Assembly: GCA_029259895.1 (NCBI GenBank)
Contig: JAJDEG010000005.1
Coordinates: forward strand, 1-32,023
Reading direction: 5' to 3'
Source: Planctomycetota bacterium
Lineage (GTDB): Bacteria; Planctomycetota; Planctomycetia; Pirellulales; PLA5
DNA: 32,023 bases
Within the stretch, counting starts at the first letter, position 1; each line of letters opens with the position of its first letter. Shown here in pieces: positions 23,301 through 31,648 of the stretch. Position numbers and translations under genes: made by a program. The notes beneath the pieces are model-generated. The model saw only the letters and a list, made by a program, of their open reading frames with translations. It was not told the DNA's origin and did not search any database.

Positions 23301-23873
23301 ATGCAACGATTTCAAAGTCGCGTATCGTGCGCGTTCGTGGTTCTCATTTGCGCATGGGCTACGGTTTCGCTGCGTGCGGAGGAGGACGCGGCGCAGGAGA
23401 AGCCGGCGAAGCAGGAGACGATTGATTTGGCCGAAGGCAAACTGCTGCTCAAAGCGCCGGCCGAATGGGTCCGCAAGCAGCCGGCCGTGCGGATCATCGA
23501 TCAAGAGTTCGTCGTGCCCAAGGCCGAGGGAGACGAGGTCGACGGCCGTGTGACCGTGATGGGGGCCGGCGGCGGCGTGAAGGCGAACGTCGATCGATGG
23601 AAGGCACAGTTCACGAAACTCGCCGCGCAGAAAGAAGAAACGAAGAAGGTCGTCGGCATTGAGATTCACGTCATCGATCTTTCGGGCACGTACAAAGACC
23701 AGCGCGGGCCGTTTGCGCCGGCGGAGAATCACGAAGGGTATCGGATGCTCGGGGCGATCATCGTTGGCGAGAAGCTGGGGGCGTACTTTGTGAAGTTCTA
23801 TGGGCCGGAGAAGACGGTGGCTGCGCACGAGAAGGCGTTTGCGGCGATGCTGGACGGGTTGGAGAAGAAGTAG
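23301..23873 (+). CDS. Conserved secreted planctomycete protein of unknown function
   Basis: 190 residues. MQRFQSRVSCAFVVLICAWA then TVSLRA is a signal peptide, followed by a short Lys/Glu/Gln linker (27-40). The body (LLLKAPAEWVRK, EFVVPKAEGDEVDGRVTVMG, NVDRWKAQF, GTYKDQRGPFAPAE, GAYFVKFYGPEKTV) resembles a group of planctomycete hypothetical proteins I recognise by pattern, with no named domain. No metal or catalytic motif is seen. The start is ATG 23301 with GGGAGAG ten bases upstream; a longer open frame (from 22941) has no coding character. A periplasmic or cell-envelope location is likely. Confidence 0.8.
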   Translation: MQRFQSRVSCAFVVLICAWATVSLRAEEDAAQEKPAKQETIDLAEGKLLLKAPAEWVRKQPAVRIIDQEFVVPKAEGDEVDGRVTVMGAGGGVKANVDRWKAQFTKLAAQKEETKKVVGIEIHVIDLSGTYKDQRGPFAPAENHEGYRMLGAIIVGEKLGAYFVKFYGPEKTVAAHEKAFAAMLDGLEKK

Positions 23874-23880
23874 GTTGGGG

Positions 23881-23908
23881 CAGGAGACAGGAGATAGGAG
23901 ACAGGGGG
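23881..23908. repeat. Heptamer repeat tract CAGGAGA/TAGGAGA
   Basis: Four consecutive 7-nt units: CAGGAGA, CAGGAGA, TAGGAGA, CAGGGGG, placed directly after the stop of the secreted-protein gene. It shares the 7-nt period and the ACAGGG end with the tract at 10962-10995. Confidence 0.7.
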
Positions 23909-23968
23909 ATATCGATTGGAGCTTGTAAGCGGCGAGACTGTTTGTCTGTTTCGCCGACCACGTTGGAT

Positions 23969-24640
23969 ATGTGCGGCCGATTTACGCTTCGAGCTCCGAT
24001 GCAGTTGTTGGTGCGTCAGTTTCGGCTGGACGTGAGTGTTCCGCTGCGTCCGCGGTACAACATTGCGCCGACGCAGGATGCGCCGGCGGTGCGTACGACG
24101 CCGGATGGGCAACGCGAGCTTGTCATGTTGCGTTGGGGATTGGTGCCGAGTTGGGCCGATGACTTGGCGATTGGGAATCGGATGATTAACGCCCGCGGGG
24201 AAACGGTGGCAGAGAAGCCGTCGTTTCGCACGGCATTGAAAAAGCGGCGGTGTGTGGTTGTCGCCGATGGGTATTACGAATGGCAGAAAGTGGGCAAGCG
24301 AAAGCAGCCGTACTTGTTTCACTTTGCGGACGACCGGGTGTTTGCGCTAGCGGGGTTGTGGGAGCGGTGGTCGAAGGGGAGCGTGCCGGTCGAGACCTGT
24401 ACGATCATCACGACGACGCCGAGTCGGCTGGCGGCGACGGTTCACGATCGGATGCCGGCGATTCTCGACGGTGCGGCGATCGACATGTGGCTCGATCCGG
24501 ACGTGACGGACGCGGCGGCACTGACGGGCTTTCTGCGACCGTTTGACGACGAGCAACTCGCGGCCGACGCGGTGAGTACCTTGGTCAACAGCCCGGCGAA
24601 TGAGGATCCACGGTGCGTCGAGCCGGCGGCGACGGAATGA
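23969..24640 (+). CDS. SRAP-domain DNA-protein crosslink sensor (YedK/HMCES family)
   Basis: 223 residues, one SRAP domain. The family covalently traps abasic sites in single-stranded DNA through the amino-terminal Cys, shielding them during replication. Key residues match E. coli YedK one position off: Cys2 (exposed when Met1 is removed), Asn74 in MINARGE, Glu104 in GYYEW and His159 in VHDRMP. RYNIAPTQ (29-36) and MLRWGLVPSW (53-62) are the usual DNA-binding loops. The start must be ATG 23969, because Cys2 has to follow Met; a longer frame from 23942 would destroy the active site. No umuC, polV or recombinase gene is adjacent. Confidence 0.93.
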   Translation: MCGRFTLRAPMQLLVRQFRLDVSVPLRPRYNIAPTQDAPAVRTTPDGQRELVMLRWGLVPSWADDLAIGNRMINARGETVAEKPSFRTALKKRRCVVVADGYYEWQKVGKRKQPYLFHFADDRVFALAGLWERWSKGSVPVETCTIITTTPSRLAATVHDRMPAILDGAAIDMWLDPDVTDAAALTGFLRPFDDEQLAADAVSTLVNSPANEDPRCVEPAATE

Positions 24641-24890
24641 CCACGGTTTGAAGACGATTTTTAGGCGGCGTAAGTCGATTTGAAGGAATTGACCGCGAGC
24701 GTCTCGCAAGCAACGCTAGCGTAAGACTCGGTTTTCGCGATCGGAATTCGGCGGATTTGCCCGATTCCGTAGAGTTTGCCGTGGGTTGATCGAAGAGGGC
24801 GCGGCGACATGGTCGATGGACCGTGATAGACTTGCAGGTGTTGGCCGAGGGCCAGACCGTATTGCGTTTCATGTTGGAAGGGTGAGTGCG

Positions 24891-25253
24891 ATGATGGGAC
24901 GACGAGCTTGGACTTTCTTGTCCGCTGCATTTCTCGGCTTGTTGGTGTGTGCCGCGGAATCGAGCGCCCAATCGCCGCGGGGCATCGGGTCGCCGTACTC
25001 TGGGCGGTATCAGCCGTCGCGGCCTACGGTCAGTCCGTATATGAATCTGTTCCGTAACCAGCGCGGCCCGATCCCGAATTATCATCTGTACGTGCGACCG
25101 ATCTTACGGCAGCAGTCGATTAACTCGCAACAAGGGTCGGCCGTGCAGCAACTCGAGCAGGGCTTGCGGCAGACGCAGACTACGCCGCACGGCCCGACGG
25201 GCATTTCTTCGGGCTATCGCAACTTCTCGCACTACTACTCGGGACTGCGATAG
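24891..25253 (+). CDS. Small secreted protein of unknown function
   Basis: 120 residues. MMGRRAWTFLSAAFLGLLVC then AAESSAQ is a signal peptide. The mature part is rich in Tyr, Gln, Ser, Pro and Arg (SGRYQPSRPTVSPYMNLFRN, QQLEQGLRQTQ, SSGYRNFSHYYSGLR) with no known domain. GGAAGGGTGAG just upstream is a good ribosome binding site and sets the ATG at 24891 (24894 is nearly equal). I recall similar short proteins with SPYMNL near the N-terminus in many planctomycete genomes. A cell-envelope location is likely and the function is unknown. Confidence 0.72.
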   Translation: MMGRRAWTFLSAAFLGLLVCAAESSAQSPRGIGSPYSGRYQPSRPTVSPYMNLFRNQRGPIPNYHLYVRPILRQQSINSQQGSAVQQLEQGLRQTQTTPHGPTGISSGYRNFSHYYSGLR

Positions 25254-25597
25254 ACGGGCCTGCGATGGGCGCGTCGTTGCGCTTCTGTACCACCGGCAAT
25301 CGTTCCTTGTCGTTGCGTGCGCGCAGCCGTATTGAAATCGGCTTTCTTTGCGTCGCGCCGGCCTCGTCTGCCGTGCATTTGATATCGACGCTATCGCTGC
25401 GTCTCCGCTCGGCAAACTTTGCCGAATAAGTAGCAAGTTCCGGCCGATTTGATTGAGCGGTTGGGGCGGAGTTTGTCGATGAGTCAAACGTACGGGGTCT
25501 TGGCGTCGACGCCTTTGCGACGTTGTTACGGCGGCGCGGCGACTGGCGCTGCTGAGATCCCATCAACGAACTCGCGGAATACGACGGGAACCATCCC
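25254..25597. other. Intergenic region before the polysaccharide export gene (344 bp)
   Basis: No supportable gene. A weak promoter-like pair is at 25307-25312 (TTGTCG) and 25330-25335 (TATTGA), spacer 17 bp. A short frame beginning MSQTYGVLAS at 25480 runs into the next gene in another frame and lacks support. Otherwise I see nothing in it. Confidence 0.35.
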
Positions 25598-26842
25598 ATG
25601 CCTGCGACAGTTAACGCATTGGCGGCGGCGAAAGTTTGTGCGCCGATCTTGTTGGCGATTGGAATGCTTGGGTGCCAGCCGATGGCGTCGAAGAAAAATT
25701 CGACGACGGCGGCGGATGCGCGGTCGAACGCGCTTGCCGCACAGGCTGCGGCCAGTGGCGTGGGACGTATCGACAACATGCGACCGCGATCGCCGTCGGC
25801 CGCGTCGTCTGGCGTGCGGCCCGTTTCGTTCGACCTTCAGATCGAACCGTTGGCTTCTCCGCCGATAGCGACCGGCAGCGTCGCGCCGAATCCTCTGGTT
25901 TCGGTGCCGCGCGAACTGGCGAAAGTGATCCTGCCGGACTATCGCATCGAACCGCCGGATATCGTCCAAATCGACGCCGTACACATCGCGCCGAAAGCGC
26001 CGTATCGCCTACGGGCGTTCGATACGCTGGTTGTGATCGCACAGGCCGCGCTACCCGACGCACCGGTCAATGCGGCTTACACGGTCGAGCCGGGCGGGAT
26101 GATCGACTTCGGAGCGCCTTATGGCCGGGTGCGCGTGTTGGATATGACCGTCGACGAAGCACGGGCAGCGATCGAAAAACATCTGGCCGAGCAGCTCAAC
26201 GATGCGACGACGTCGGTGAGTCTGGGCGACATCGCGGCGAAGCAGCAGATATCGGGGCAGCACCTCGTTAGTTCGGACGGCAAGGTCACGTTGGGCAGCT
26301 ACGGCAAGGTGCAGATCGTCGGCATGACGGTCGGCGAGGCCAAGGCGGCGATCGAGCGGCACTTGTCGCAAACGCTGGAGCAGCCCGAGATTTCGCTCGA
26401 CGTGTTCGCCTACAACAGCAAGGTGTTCTACATCATCACGCAGGGCGCCGGCATGGGCGATGGCGTGGCGCGGTTCCCGATCACGGGCAACGACACCGTG
26501 CTGGACGCGATCTCGCTGATCAATGGACTCGCGCCGACCTCGTCGACGCGGATTTGGGTCGCCAGGCCGGGCCGCGACAACTTGGGATGCCACCAGATTC
26601 TGCCGGTCGACTGGTACATGATTACCCAATGCGGTGATACGCAATCGAACTATCAGCTTTTGCCGGGCGATCGCGTTTACGTCGCGGAAGACCGGCTGAT
26701 GTCGATCGATACATGGCTCGGAAAGGCACTGGCTCCATGGGAGCGGATCTTCGGATTCGTGTCGCTGGGAACGAGTACGGTGTCGAGCGTCACGTTCTTC
26801 AAGCAGCAGGGCGCGCGGGGCTTCGGCGGGAGTGGTTTCTAG
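25598..26842 (+). CDS. Polysaccharide export lipoprotein, Wza-like
   Basis: 414 residues. The N-terminus is a signal peptide ending in the lipobox-like MLGC (Cys26), so it is probably anchored as a lipoprotein. A Ser/Ala-rich linker (30-105) leads to the Poly_export motif DYRIEPPDIVQIDAV (114-128). Two similar beta-domains follow in tandem: 161-209 (VEPGGMIDFGAPYGRVRVLD then MTVDEARAAIEKHL) and 222-269 (SSDGKVTLGSYGKVQIVG then MTVGEAKAAIERHL), then an SLBB-like part with a conserved NYQLLPGDRVYV (351-362). Proteins like this form the outer-membrane channel for capsule or exopolysaccharide. No Wzc, Wzx or Wzy lies nearby; the lipoprotein gene 107 bp downstream is the only likely partner in view. 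The start follows a weak GGGAA site. Confidence 0.85.
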   Translation: MPATVNALAAAKVCAPILLAIGMLGCQPMASKKNSTTAADARSNALAAQAAASGVGRIDNMRPRSPSAASSGVRPVSFDLQIEPLASPPIATGSVAPNPLVSVPRELAKVILPDYRIEPPDIVQIDAVHIAPKAPYRLRAFDTLVVIAQAALPDAPVNAAYTVEPGGMIDFGAPYGRVRVLDMTVDEARAAIEKHLAEQLNDATTSVSLGDIAAKQQISGQHLVSSDGKVTLGSYGKVQIVGMTVGEAKAAIERHLSQTLEQPEISLDVFAYNSKVFYIITQGAGMGDGVARFPITGNDTVLDAISLINGLAPTSSTRIWVARPGRDNLGCHQILPVDWYMITQCGDTQSNYQLLPGDRVYVAEDRLMSIDTWLGKALAPWERIFGFVSLGTSTVSSVTFFKQQGARGFGGSGF

Positions 26843-26949
26843 CCCGAGTGGCAACGAGTTTGGCGTTGCACGTGTCGCGGGGCGGCGACGGGCACGCATG
26901 CGGACGGTCGAGATCGAACTTTCATAAAGAACGAACGAAGGGTACGAAC

Positions 26950-27714
26950 ATGGCACGGGCACCACGACGGCGGTGGCAGATCGGCGCGACGCTTTGCGCA
27001 TTGGTTTGCGTTGGTGTGACAGCAGGTTGTCGCACGCTTACGGTGCCGTGGGAACATCCGACCGCCGTTAAGAAGACGCCGGTGTGCGATTCGCCGGGGC
27101 CGTGTGGAGACGGTGGTTGCTACGTTGCGCCGCCGCCGATGCTCGACTCGGACTGCTACGGCTACCGATTCACCTGCTGGCATCCGTGGCCGGAACATTG
27201 TCAGCCGCGGTGCGAGGAAGGGTACGAGCAGCCGCACGTCGTGGTCGAGCGAGAATTGCCGGTTACTCCGCCAGTTGCGCCGCCCGCAATGCCGGAGATA
27301 GCTCCCGAAACGCCACCGGAATTGCCGCCCGAATCGACGAGCTTCGCGCCGCCTTCGTCCGCGACGACTCGGCATGCGAATGAGACGCGCGATTATCGCG
27401 AACCTGCGCCGCGAGCACAGTATCTGCCGACGCAGCAAGCGGGTGCCTTTCAGCCGGGCGCGCGGTGGAGCCGCGGCGTGTCGGCACCAGCAGAAATGGG
27501 GCCGCCAGCGACAACGGCACCGGCCGACGCTCGCGCGTCGAACTACGGATTTCTGAACGCCGTGGCCGAGTCGTCAGGCGCGAGGCGCGACGATGCGGTT
27601 CGCCCAGCGAGCCGCGTGACACGACTCTACGAGCCTGGTAGGGACGACAGCAACGCTCCGGCGGACCACCAGCGACGGACGGATCGCGGGGGCGAGCAAC
27701 GGTTTGAGTGGTAG
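26950..27714 (+). CDS. Cys- and Pro-rich lipoprotein of unknown function
   Basis: 254 residues. A basic N-terminus, hydrophobic stretch and the lipobox VTAGC (Cys27) mark a lipoprotein. Residues 46-88 hold seven further cysteines and aromatic residues (CYGYRFTCWHPWPEHCQPRC), a TCWxxWP-like motif I recall from many planctomycete envelope proteins. A Pro/Glu-rich spacer (about 100-130) and a low-complexity Ala/Arg/Ser tail complete it; no enzyme motif is seen. The ATG follows GAAGGG at a proper distance. Its place directly after the Wza-like gene suggests joint expression and an envelope or polysaccharide-related role, which is inference. Confidence 0.75.
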   Translation: MARAPRRRWQIGATLCALVCVGVTAGCRTLTVPWEHPTAVKKTPVCDSPGPCGDGGCYVAPPPMLDSDCYGYRFTCWHPWPEHCQPRCEEGYEQPHVVVERELPVTPPVAPPAMPEIAPETPPELPPESTSFAPPSSATTRHANETRDYREPAPRAQYLPTQQAGAFQPGARWSRGVSAPAEMGPPATTAPADARASNYGFLNAVAESSGARRDDAVRPASRVTRLYEPGRDDSNAPADHQRRTDRGGEQRFEW

Positions 27715-27822
27715 CGGCGTTTGACTTGCGGTAGGCGTGGAGTACGGTTGTGAGGTTCGCGACGACTTTGCCATAGGGTCGTGCGGCCTTGCCGATCTTC
27801 CACGTCCGAAAGGCTCCGCTCC

Positions 27823-28827
27823 ATGTCGCCGATCTCTACTCCGTCGTTCGACTTGCCCGACTGCCATACGACGAATGAATCTTTTGCGGGCGATGCTTTC
27901 GCAGATGTCGGATCTGCATCGTCGCGCGTCGTCGTGTTGGCCGACGGATCGCGGTTGAGCTTGGAAGGAATCTCGCCGGCCGAACTACTGCGGCTGCAAT
28001 TGGAGCAGGAGCAAGCGTACGCGCGTCGATTCGTCGAGTTTCCCAAGCGGTCGGCCGAGCGAGCGGCGGCGTTCGCCGAGGGTTACGACACGGTCACGGC
28101 GCTGTTCGCGGCCGCCAACGGCATCGATGGCCCCGTCGCGATGGGCGTCGATGGGCGACACGAACAACTCGTCCTCAACTTGCTCGACCAGCAACGGCGG
28201 CGCGGCGCGGCGGCTAAGTTGTTCGAGGTCGGCTATGGCTGCGGCACGCTGCTCGAACGGGTCAGCCGGCACGGTTATGCCGTTGGCGGGATCGAGGTTT
28301 CGCCGGCGATGCATCGCGAAGCACAGGACGCTGTCGCGGCGGAACATCGGAGCCGGCTGCTGCTCGGCGACTTCATGGCCGACGACGCGCCGCTCGAATA
28401 CGGCGAATACACGCTGTGCTACTGGAACGATGTGTTCGAGCACGTCGCGCCGGACGAGATTAGCGATTACCTGGAACGCATCTTTCAACTGCTCGCGCCG
28501 GGCGGATCGCTGGTGACGATCACGCCGAACTGGCACGTCCGCCCGAACGACGTGACCGCGGATTTCTTTCCGCCGCGGACGGAGGCCAGCGGAGTTCACC
28601 TGAAAGAGTACACGCTGGGCGAAGTGACGCAGTTGCTTCGCCGGGCGGGATTTCAGCACGTGGCGACGCCGTTGTTTGTGACGAGGAGGCAGATCGCTGT
28701 GTGCGGCAGCGGACTGGCGGGAATCAAGCGATTGGCGGAGCCGCTGCTCGAATGGTTGCCGTTTTCGTTTGCGCGACTGTTGGTCCGCGGCTTCGGGTTC
28801 TCTTGCACAATCGCCCGCCGGCCGTAG
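27823..28827 (+). CDS. SAM-dependent methyltransferase (class I)
   Basis: 334 residues. A Rossmann-like methyltransferase domain lies in the middle: motif I LFEVGYGCGTL (133-143), the acidic SAM-ribose residue Glu158 in GGIEVSP, motif II-like CYWNDVFEHV (199-208) and motif III LLAPGGSLV (223-231). The ~120 residues before it contain a helical Gln/Glu/Arg-rich segment (EAY-like QLEQEQAYARRFVEF) and may help bind the substrate. After it, ELKEYT-like and LLRRAGF are typical of methyltransferases acting on small molecules or sugars. A hydrophobic C-terminus (PLLEWLPFSFARLLV) might touch the membrane. The substrate is unknown. The neighbouring GT2 gene hints at glycan or lipid-linked sugar modification. 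Confidence 0.85.
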   Translation: MSPISTPSFDLPDCHTTNESFAGDAFADVGSASSRVVVLADGSRLSLEGISPAELLRLQLEQEQAYARRFVEFPKRSAERAAAFAEGYDTVTALFAAANGIDGPVAMGVDGRHEQLVLNLLDQQRRRGAAAKLFEVGYGCGTLLERVSRHGYAVGGIEVSPAMHREAQDAVAAEHRSRLLLGDFMADDAPLEYGEYTLCYWNDVFEHVAPDEISDYLERIFQLLAPGGSLVTITPNWHVRPNDVTADFFPPRTEASGVHLKEYTLGEVTQLLRRAGFQHVATPLFVTRRQIAVCGSGLAGIKRLAEPLLEWLPFSFARLLVRGFGFSCTIARRP

Positions 28828-28955
28828 ACACGCGGCTGTTGCGCAAGTTCCGCCGGCGTTTTCCAGGATTCGTCCTGCGGAATGTCCGCGACCGTCGGGT
28901 GCGGGCGAAATCGTCGACAGTTCGCGTCTAAGCCGTTTGGCCGGCACGACTTGGC

Positions 28956-28975
28956 GTCGCCGCGATTGCGGCGGC
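28956..28975. repeat. Stable hairpin in the methyltransferase-GT2 gap
   Basis: GTCGCCGC, loop GATT, GCGGCGGC: an 8-bp GC stem with one T:G pair. No T-tract follows, so it is not a typical terminator. It lies about 130 bp after the methyltransferase stop. Confidence 0.35.
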
Positions 28976-29073
28976 ACTCGCCTGCGATGAACGCTGTGCG
29001 TACACTATAGATCGCTACGGATCGCCGCAATTGATCCGTCGAGATTTCTCTGGCTTTTTCCCCGGCACGGTTT

Positions 29074-29904
29074 ATGGCAGGACGATTCCTCACGGCACTG
29101 CCGGTATTCAATGAAGCTCGTCATCTGACGCCCGTGCTCGACGAAGTGCGGCGTTACAGCGACGACATCCTGGTGGTGGACGACGGCTCTTCGGACGACA
29201 CACCGCTGCTTCTGGCTAAGCGCGGAGACGTGCGGACGGCGCGGCACGCGAAGAATCGCGGCTACGGCGCGGCGCTGCGGACGGCGTTCGACTACGCCGC
29301 CAAGAACAACTACGAAATCGTCGTTACGATCGACTGCGACGGCCAGCACGAGCCAAAGAGGATTCCGCAATTCGTCGACGCTTGCCGAGACGTCGACATC
29401 GTGTCGGGCAGCCGCTATCTGCAAACGTTCGATAGCGACACGCCTCCGCCCGAACAGCGACGGCGCATCAACGCGATGTTGACCGAAGAGTTGAACCGGC
29501 GGTTGAAGTTGGAGTTGACGGATGCGTTTTGCGGTTTCAAGGCGTATCGCGTGGCGGCGCTCGGCGCGTTGAACTTGACCGAAGACGGGTATGCGATGCC
29601 GTTGGAACTGTGGGTTCAGGCGGTGGCGGCCGGATTGCGGATCGTCGAGTCGCCGGTTCCGCTGATCTACCTCGACGAGAGGCGGTCGTTCGGCGGCGCG
29701 CTCGATGACGCGGAGAAGCGGATGGCGTACTATCGCGATGTGCTGGATCGGTCGATGGCGGCGGATCGTGCGTCGAAGTCGTCGGCGAACAATTCGGCGA
29801 AACCATCGGCGGACGCCTCGGCGGACTCAGCGTCGCGGAATCCGCGGGGCGAGTTGTGTGGATATTCTCCGTCTGCGAGTGAGTCGTCGCGCTGCCATGA
29901 ATGA
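29074..29904 (+). CDS. Family 2 glycosyltransferase
   Basis: 276 residues. GT-A fold: FLTALPVFNEARHL (5-18) at the nucleotide-binding start, VVDDGSSDDT (34-43), and DxD motif ID-CDG (Asp87, Asp89) for the metal and sugar nucleotide. NRGYGAALRTAFDYA and FCGFKAYR (152-159) are typical of the dolichyl-phosphate-mannose-synthase-like branch. No transmembrane helix is visible, so it is probably cytosolic or peripheral. The last ~45 residues are low-complexity Ser/Ala/Asn (about 230-276) and look disordered. The stop overlaps the start of the next gene by eight bases (ATGAATGA), so the two proteins are probably made together. Donor and acceptor are unknown. Confidence 0.9.
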   Translation: MAGRFLTALPVFNEARHLTPVLDEVRRYSDDILVVDDGSSDDTPLLLAKRGDVRTARHAKNRGYGAALRTAFDYAAKNNYEIVVTIDCDGQHEPKRIPQFVDACRDVDIVSGSRYLQTFDSDTPPPEQRRRINAMLTEELNRRLKLELTDAFCGFKAYRVAALGALNLTEDGYAMPLELWVQAVAAGLRIVESPVPLIYLDERRSFGGALDDAEKRMAYYRDVLDRSMAADRASKSSANNSAKPSADASADSASRNPRGELCGYSPSASESSRCHE

Positions 29905-31570
29905 ATCGAACGCCGTGGGGGCGCTGCGGGCACCGCGCCGCTCGGGCGAGGCGCTCGTCGAGCCGCCGCTCGACGCGATTGGCGGTCTGTTGGGCCGCAA
30001 CGCGGCTGCGGCGACGTCCACGGCAATGGGCTGCGTCGATCTTGGGGGCCGTTCGCTTGCGGAACTCTCACGGATGGCGCGTGCGCAGATGCTCGGCGAA
30101 GCGGTGCGATATACGCGGCAGTATCGCGACGTTGCGGAGATTCCGCCACAGCCGCCGCGTTTGATCTTGGCCGGTCATCAGCCGGAGCTATTTCACCCGG
30201 GCGTGTGGTTCAAGAATTTCGTCCTGGATCGTATCGCTCGGCAGCACGAGGCGGTCGCCGTGAATCTCGTCGTGGACCACGACACTTGCCGACGGGCGTC
30301 GGTTCGCGTGCCGACGGGTTCGGCCGAACAGCCGACGGTCGAGACGGTTGAGTTCGATGCCGCCGCGTTCCATACGTCGTCGTTCACTTCGGCATCGTTC
30401 ACTTCGGCGGCGGCTGTGCCGTGGGAAGATCGAGCCATTGCCGACATCGATACGTTTCGCTCGTTCGGCAAGCGGGCGGGCGAGTTGCTGCGGCCGCTGG
30501 TCGCGGAGCCGCTGCTCGGCGCGCTATGGCCGTTGGCCATCGAAGCGGCGGATCGAGGGGCCACGCTCGGCGAGTCGCTCGCTCAGGCCCGGCATGCGTT
30601 GGAGGGCCAGATCGGACTGGAGACGTTGGAAGTTCCGCTTAGTCGCTTGTGTCGCGGCGAGGCGTTCGCGTGGTTCGCCGCGTGGCTGCTGGCGGAAGCG
30701 CCGCGGGTTCGCCAGGTTTACAACGACGCGGTGCGAGACTATCGACAGGCCAATCGCGTGCGCAGCGCGTCGCATCCGGTGCCCGACTTGGCCGACGACG
30801 GCGAGTATTGCGAGTCGCCGCTGTGGGTGTGGTCACGATCGAATCCGCGGCGACGCCACGCGTTCGTCGCTCGGCGGCGGGGAGGCCTGACGCTTTCGGA
30901 TCGCGAAGGCTGGAGTTGCGACGTTCCGGCCATCGACGCCGGATCGGCGAGGGCCGCGGTCGAACGGCTGCTGGCCCTGGACGGCGAGGGCGTTCGCTTG
31001 CGGCCGCGTGCGCTGACGACGACGTGGTACGCCCGCGTCGTGTTGGGCGATCTGTTCGTGCATGGGATCGGCGGCGCGAAGTACGACGAAGTTACGGACC
31101 GCATTATTGCGAAGCTTTTCGGTATCGCGCCGCCGGCGTACTTGACGGCCACGGCGACGTTGCATCTGCCGGTGGTTCACGCAGCGGACGCCGAGGGGCG
31201 ATTGCGTGCGGCGCGCAAACGGCGACGGGACTTGCGGTTTCATGCCGAGACGTTGATACGGGATGGCGACGAGCGTTGGCGCGACGTCGTGAGCGCGAAG
31301 CGAGCGTGCGTCGACGCGTTTCGTCGCGCTGCGGAGTTGCCTTGGCAGCGCGAGGCGGCGCGCGAGCGGCATCTTGCCGTCGTGCGCGCCAATGCGTCGT
31401 TTGCGCCGTGGGCCGACGAGGAATTGCACGCCCTCGAGGCCGACGAGGCGCGGCTCGCCGAGCAGCTTCGCGTCGAGCAAGTACTCGAATCGCGCGAGTA
31501 CGCTTTCTGCTTCTTTCCGCGCGACGCGGTCGTGCCGCGATTGCTTGCTTTGGCAGACGGCGGTGTTTAG
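29897..31570 (+). CDS. Uncharacterised protein with remote BshC-like features
   Basis: 557 residues. I do not recognise an exact family. LAGHQPELFHPGVWFKNF (91-108) and VNLVVDHD (122-129) parallel the GQQPGLFGGPLYT and FWIxxxDHD of BshC, the putative cysteine ligase of bacillithiol synthesis. RPRALTTTWYARVVLGDLFV then HGIGGAKYDEV (His389-Gly-Ile-Gly-Gly-Ala-Lys) parallels its late RPLxQDxxLPxxxYxGGxxEI. The Arg/Glu-rich region after 420 looks helical, matching the BshC coiled coil, and the length is similar (BshC ~540). The ATG at 29897 overlaps the GT2 stop by eight bases, so translation is probably coupled; a longer frame to 29705 is Arg-rich shadow of the GT2 gene. BshA and BshB are absent from the window. 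Function unknown. Confidence 0.7.
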   Translation: MNESNAVGALRAPRRSGEALVEPPLDAIGGLLGRNAAAATSTAMGCVDLGGRSLAELSRMARAQMLGEAVRYTRQYRDVAEIPPQPPRLILAGHQPELFHPGVWFKNFVLDRIARQHEAVAVNLVVDHDTCRRASVRVPTGSAEQPTVETVEFDAAAFHTSSFTSASFTSAAAVPWEDRAIADIDTFRSFGKRAGELLRPLVAEPLLGALWPLAIEAADRGATLGESLAQARHALEGQIGLETLEVPLSRLCRGEAFAWFAAWLLAEAPRVRQVYNDAVRDYRQANRVRSASHPVPDLADDGEYCESPLWVWSRSNPRRRHAFVARRRGGLTLSDREGWSCDVPAIDAGSARAAVERLLALDGEGVRLRPRALTTTWYARVVLGDLFVHGIGGAKYDEVTDRIIAKLFGIAPPAYLTATATLHLPVVHAADAEGRLRAARKRRRDLRFHAETLIRDGDERWRDVVSAKRACVDAFRRAAELPWQREAARERHLAVVRANASFAPWADEELHALEADEARLAEQLRVEQVLESREYAFCFFPRDAVVPRLLALADGGV

Positions 31571-31648
31571 CGCATACCCGTAAACGAATCGCATGTACTT
31601 CGCTCTGTAGACATTGCGGCCTTCGGTTGGGCAGCTTGCGCGATCGCT

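Noticed and set aside
25449-25868. A plus-strand frame starting before the Wza-like gene
   Set aside because: It overlaps the export gene in another frame, is Arg-rich and matches nothing I recognise.
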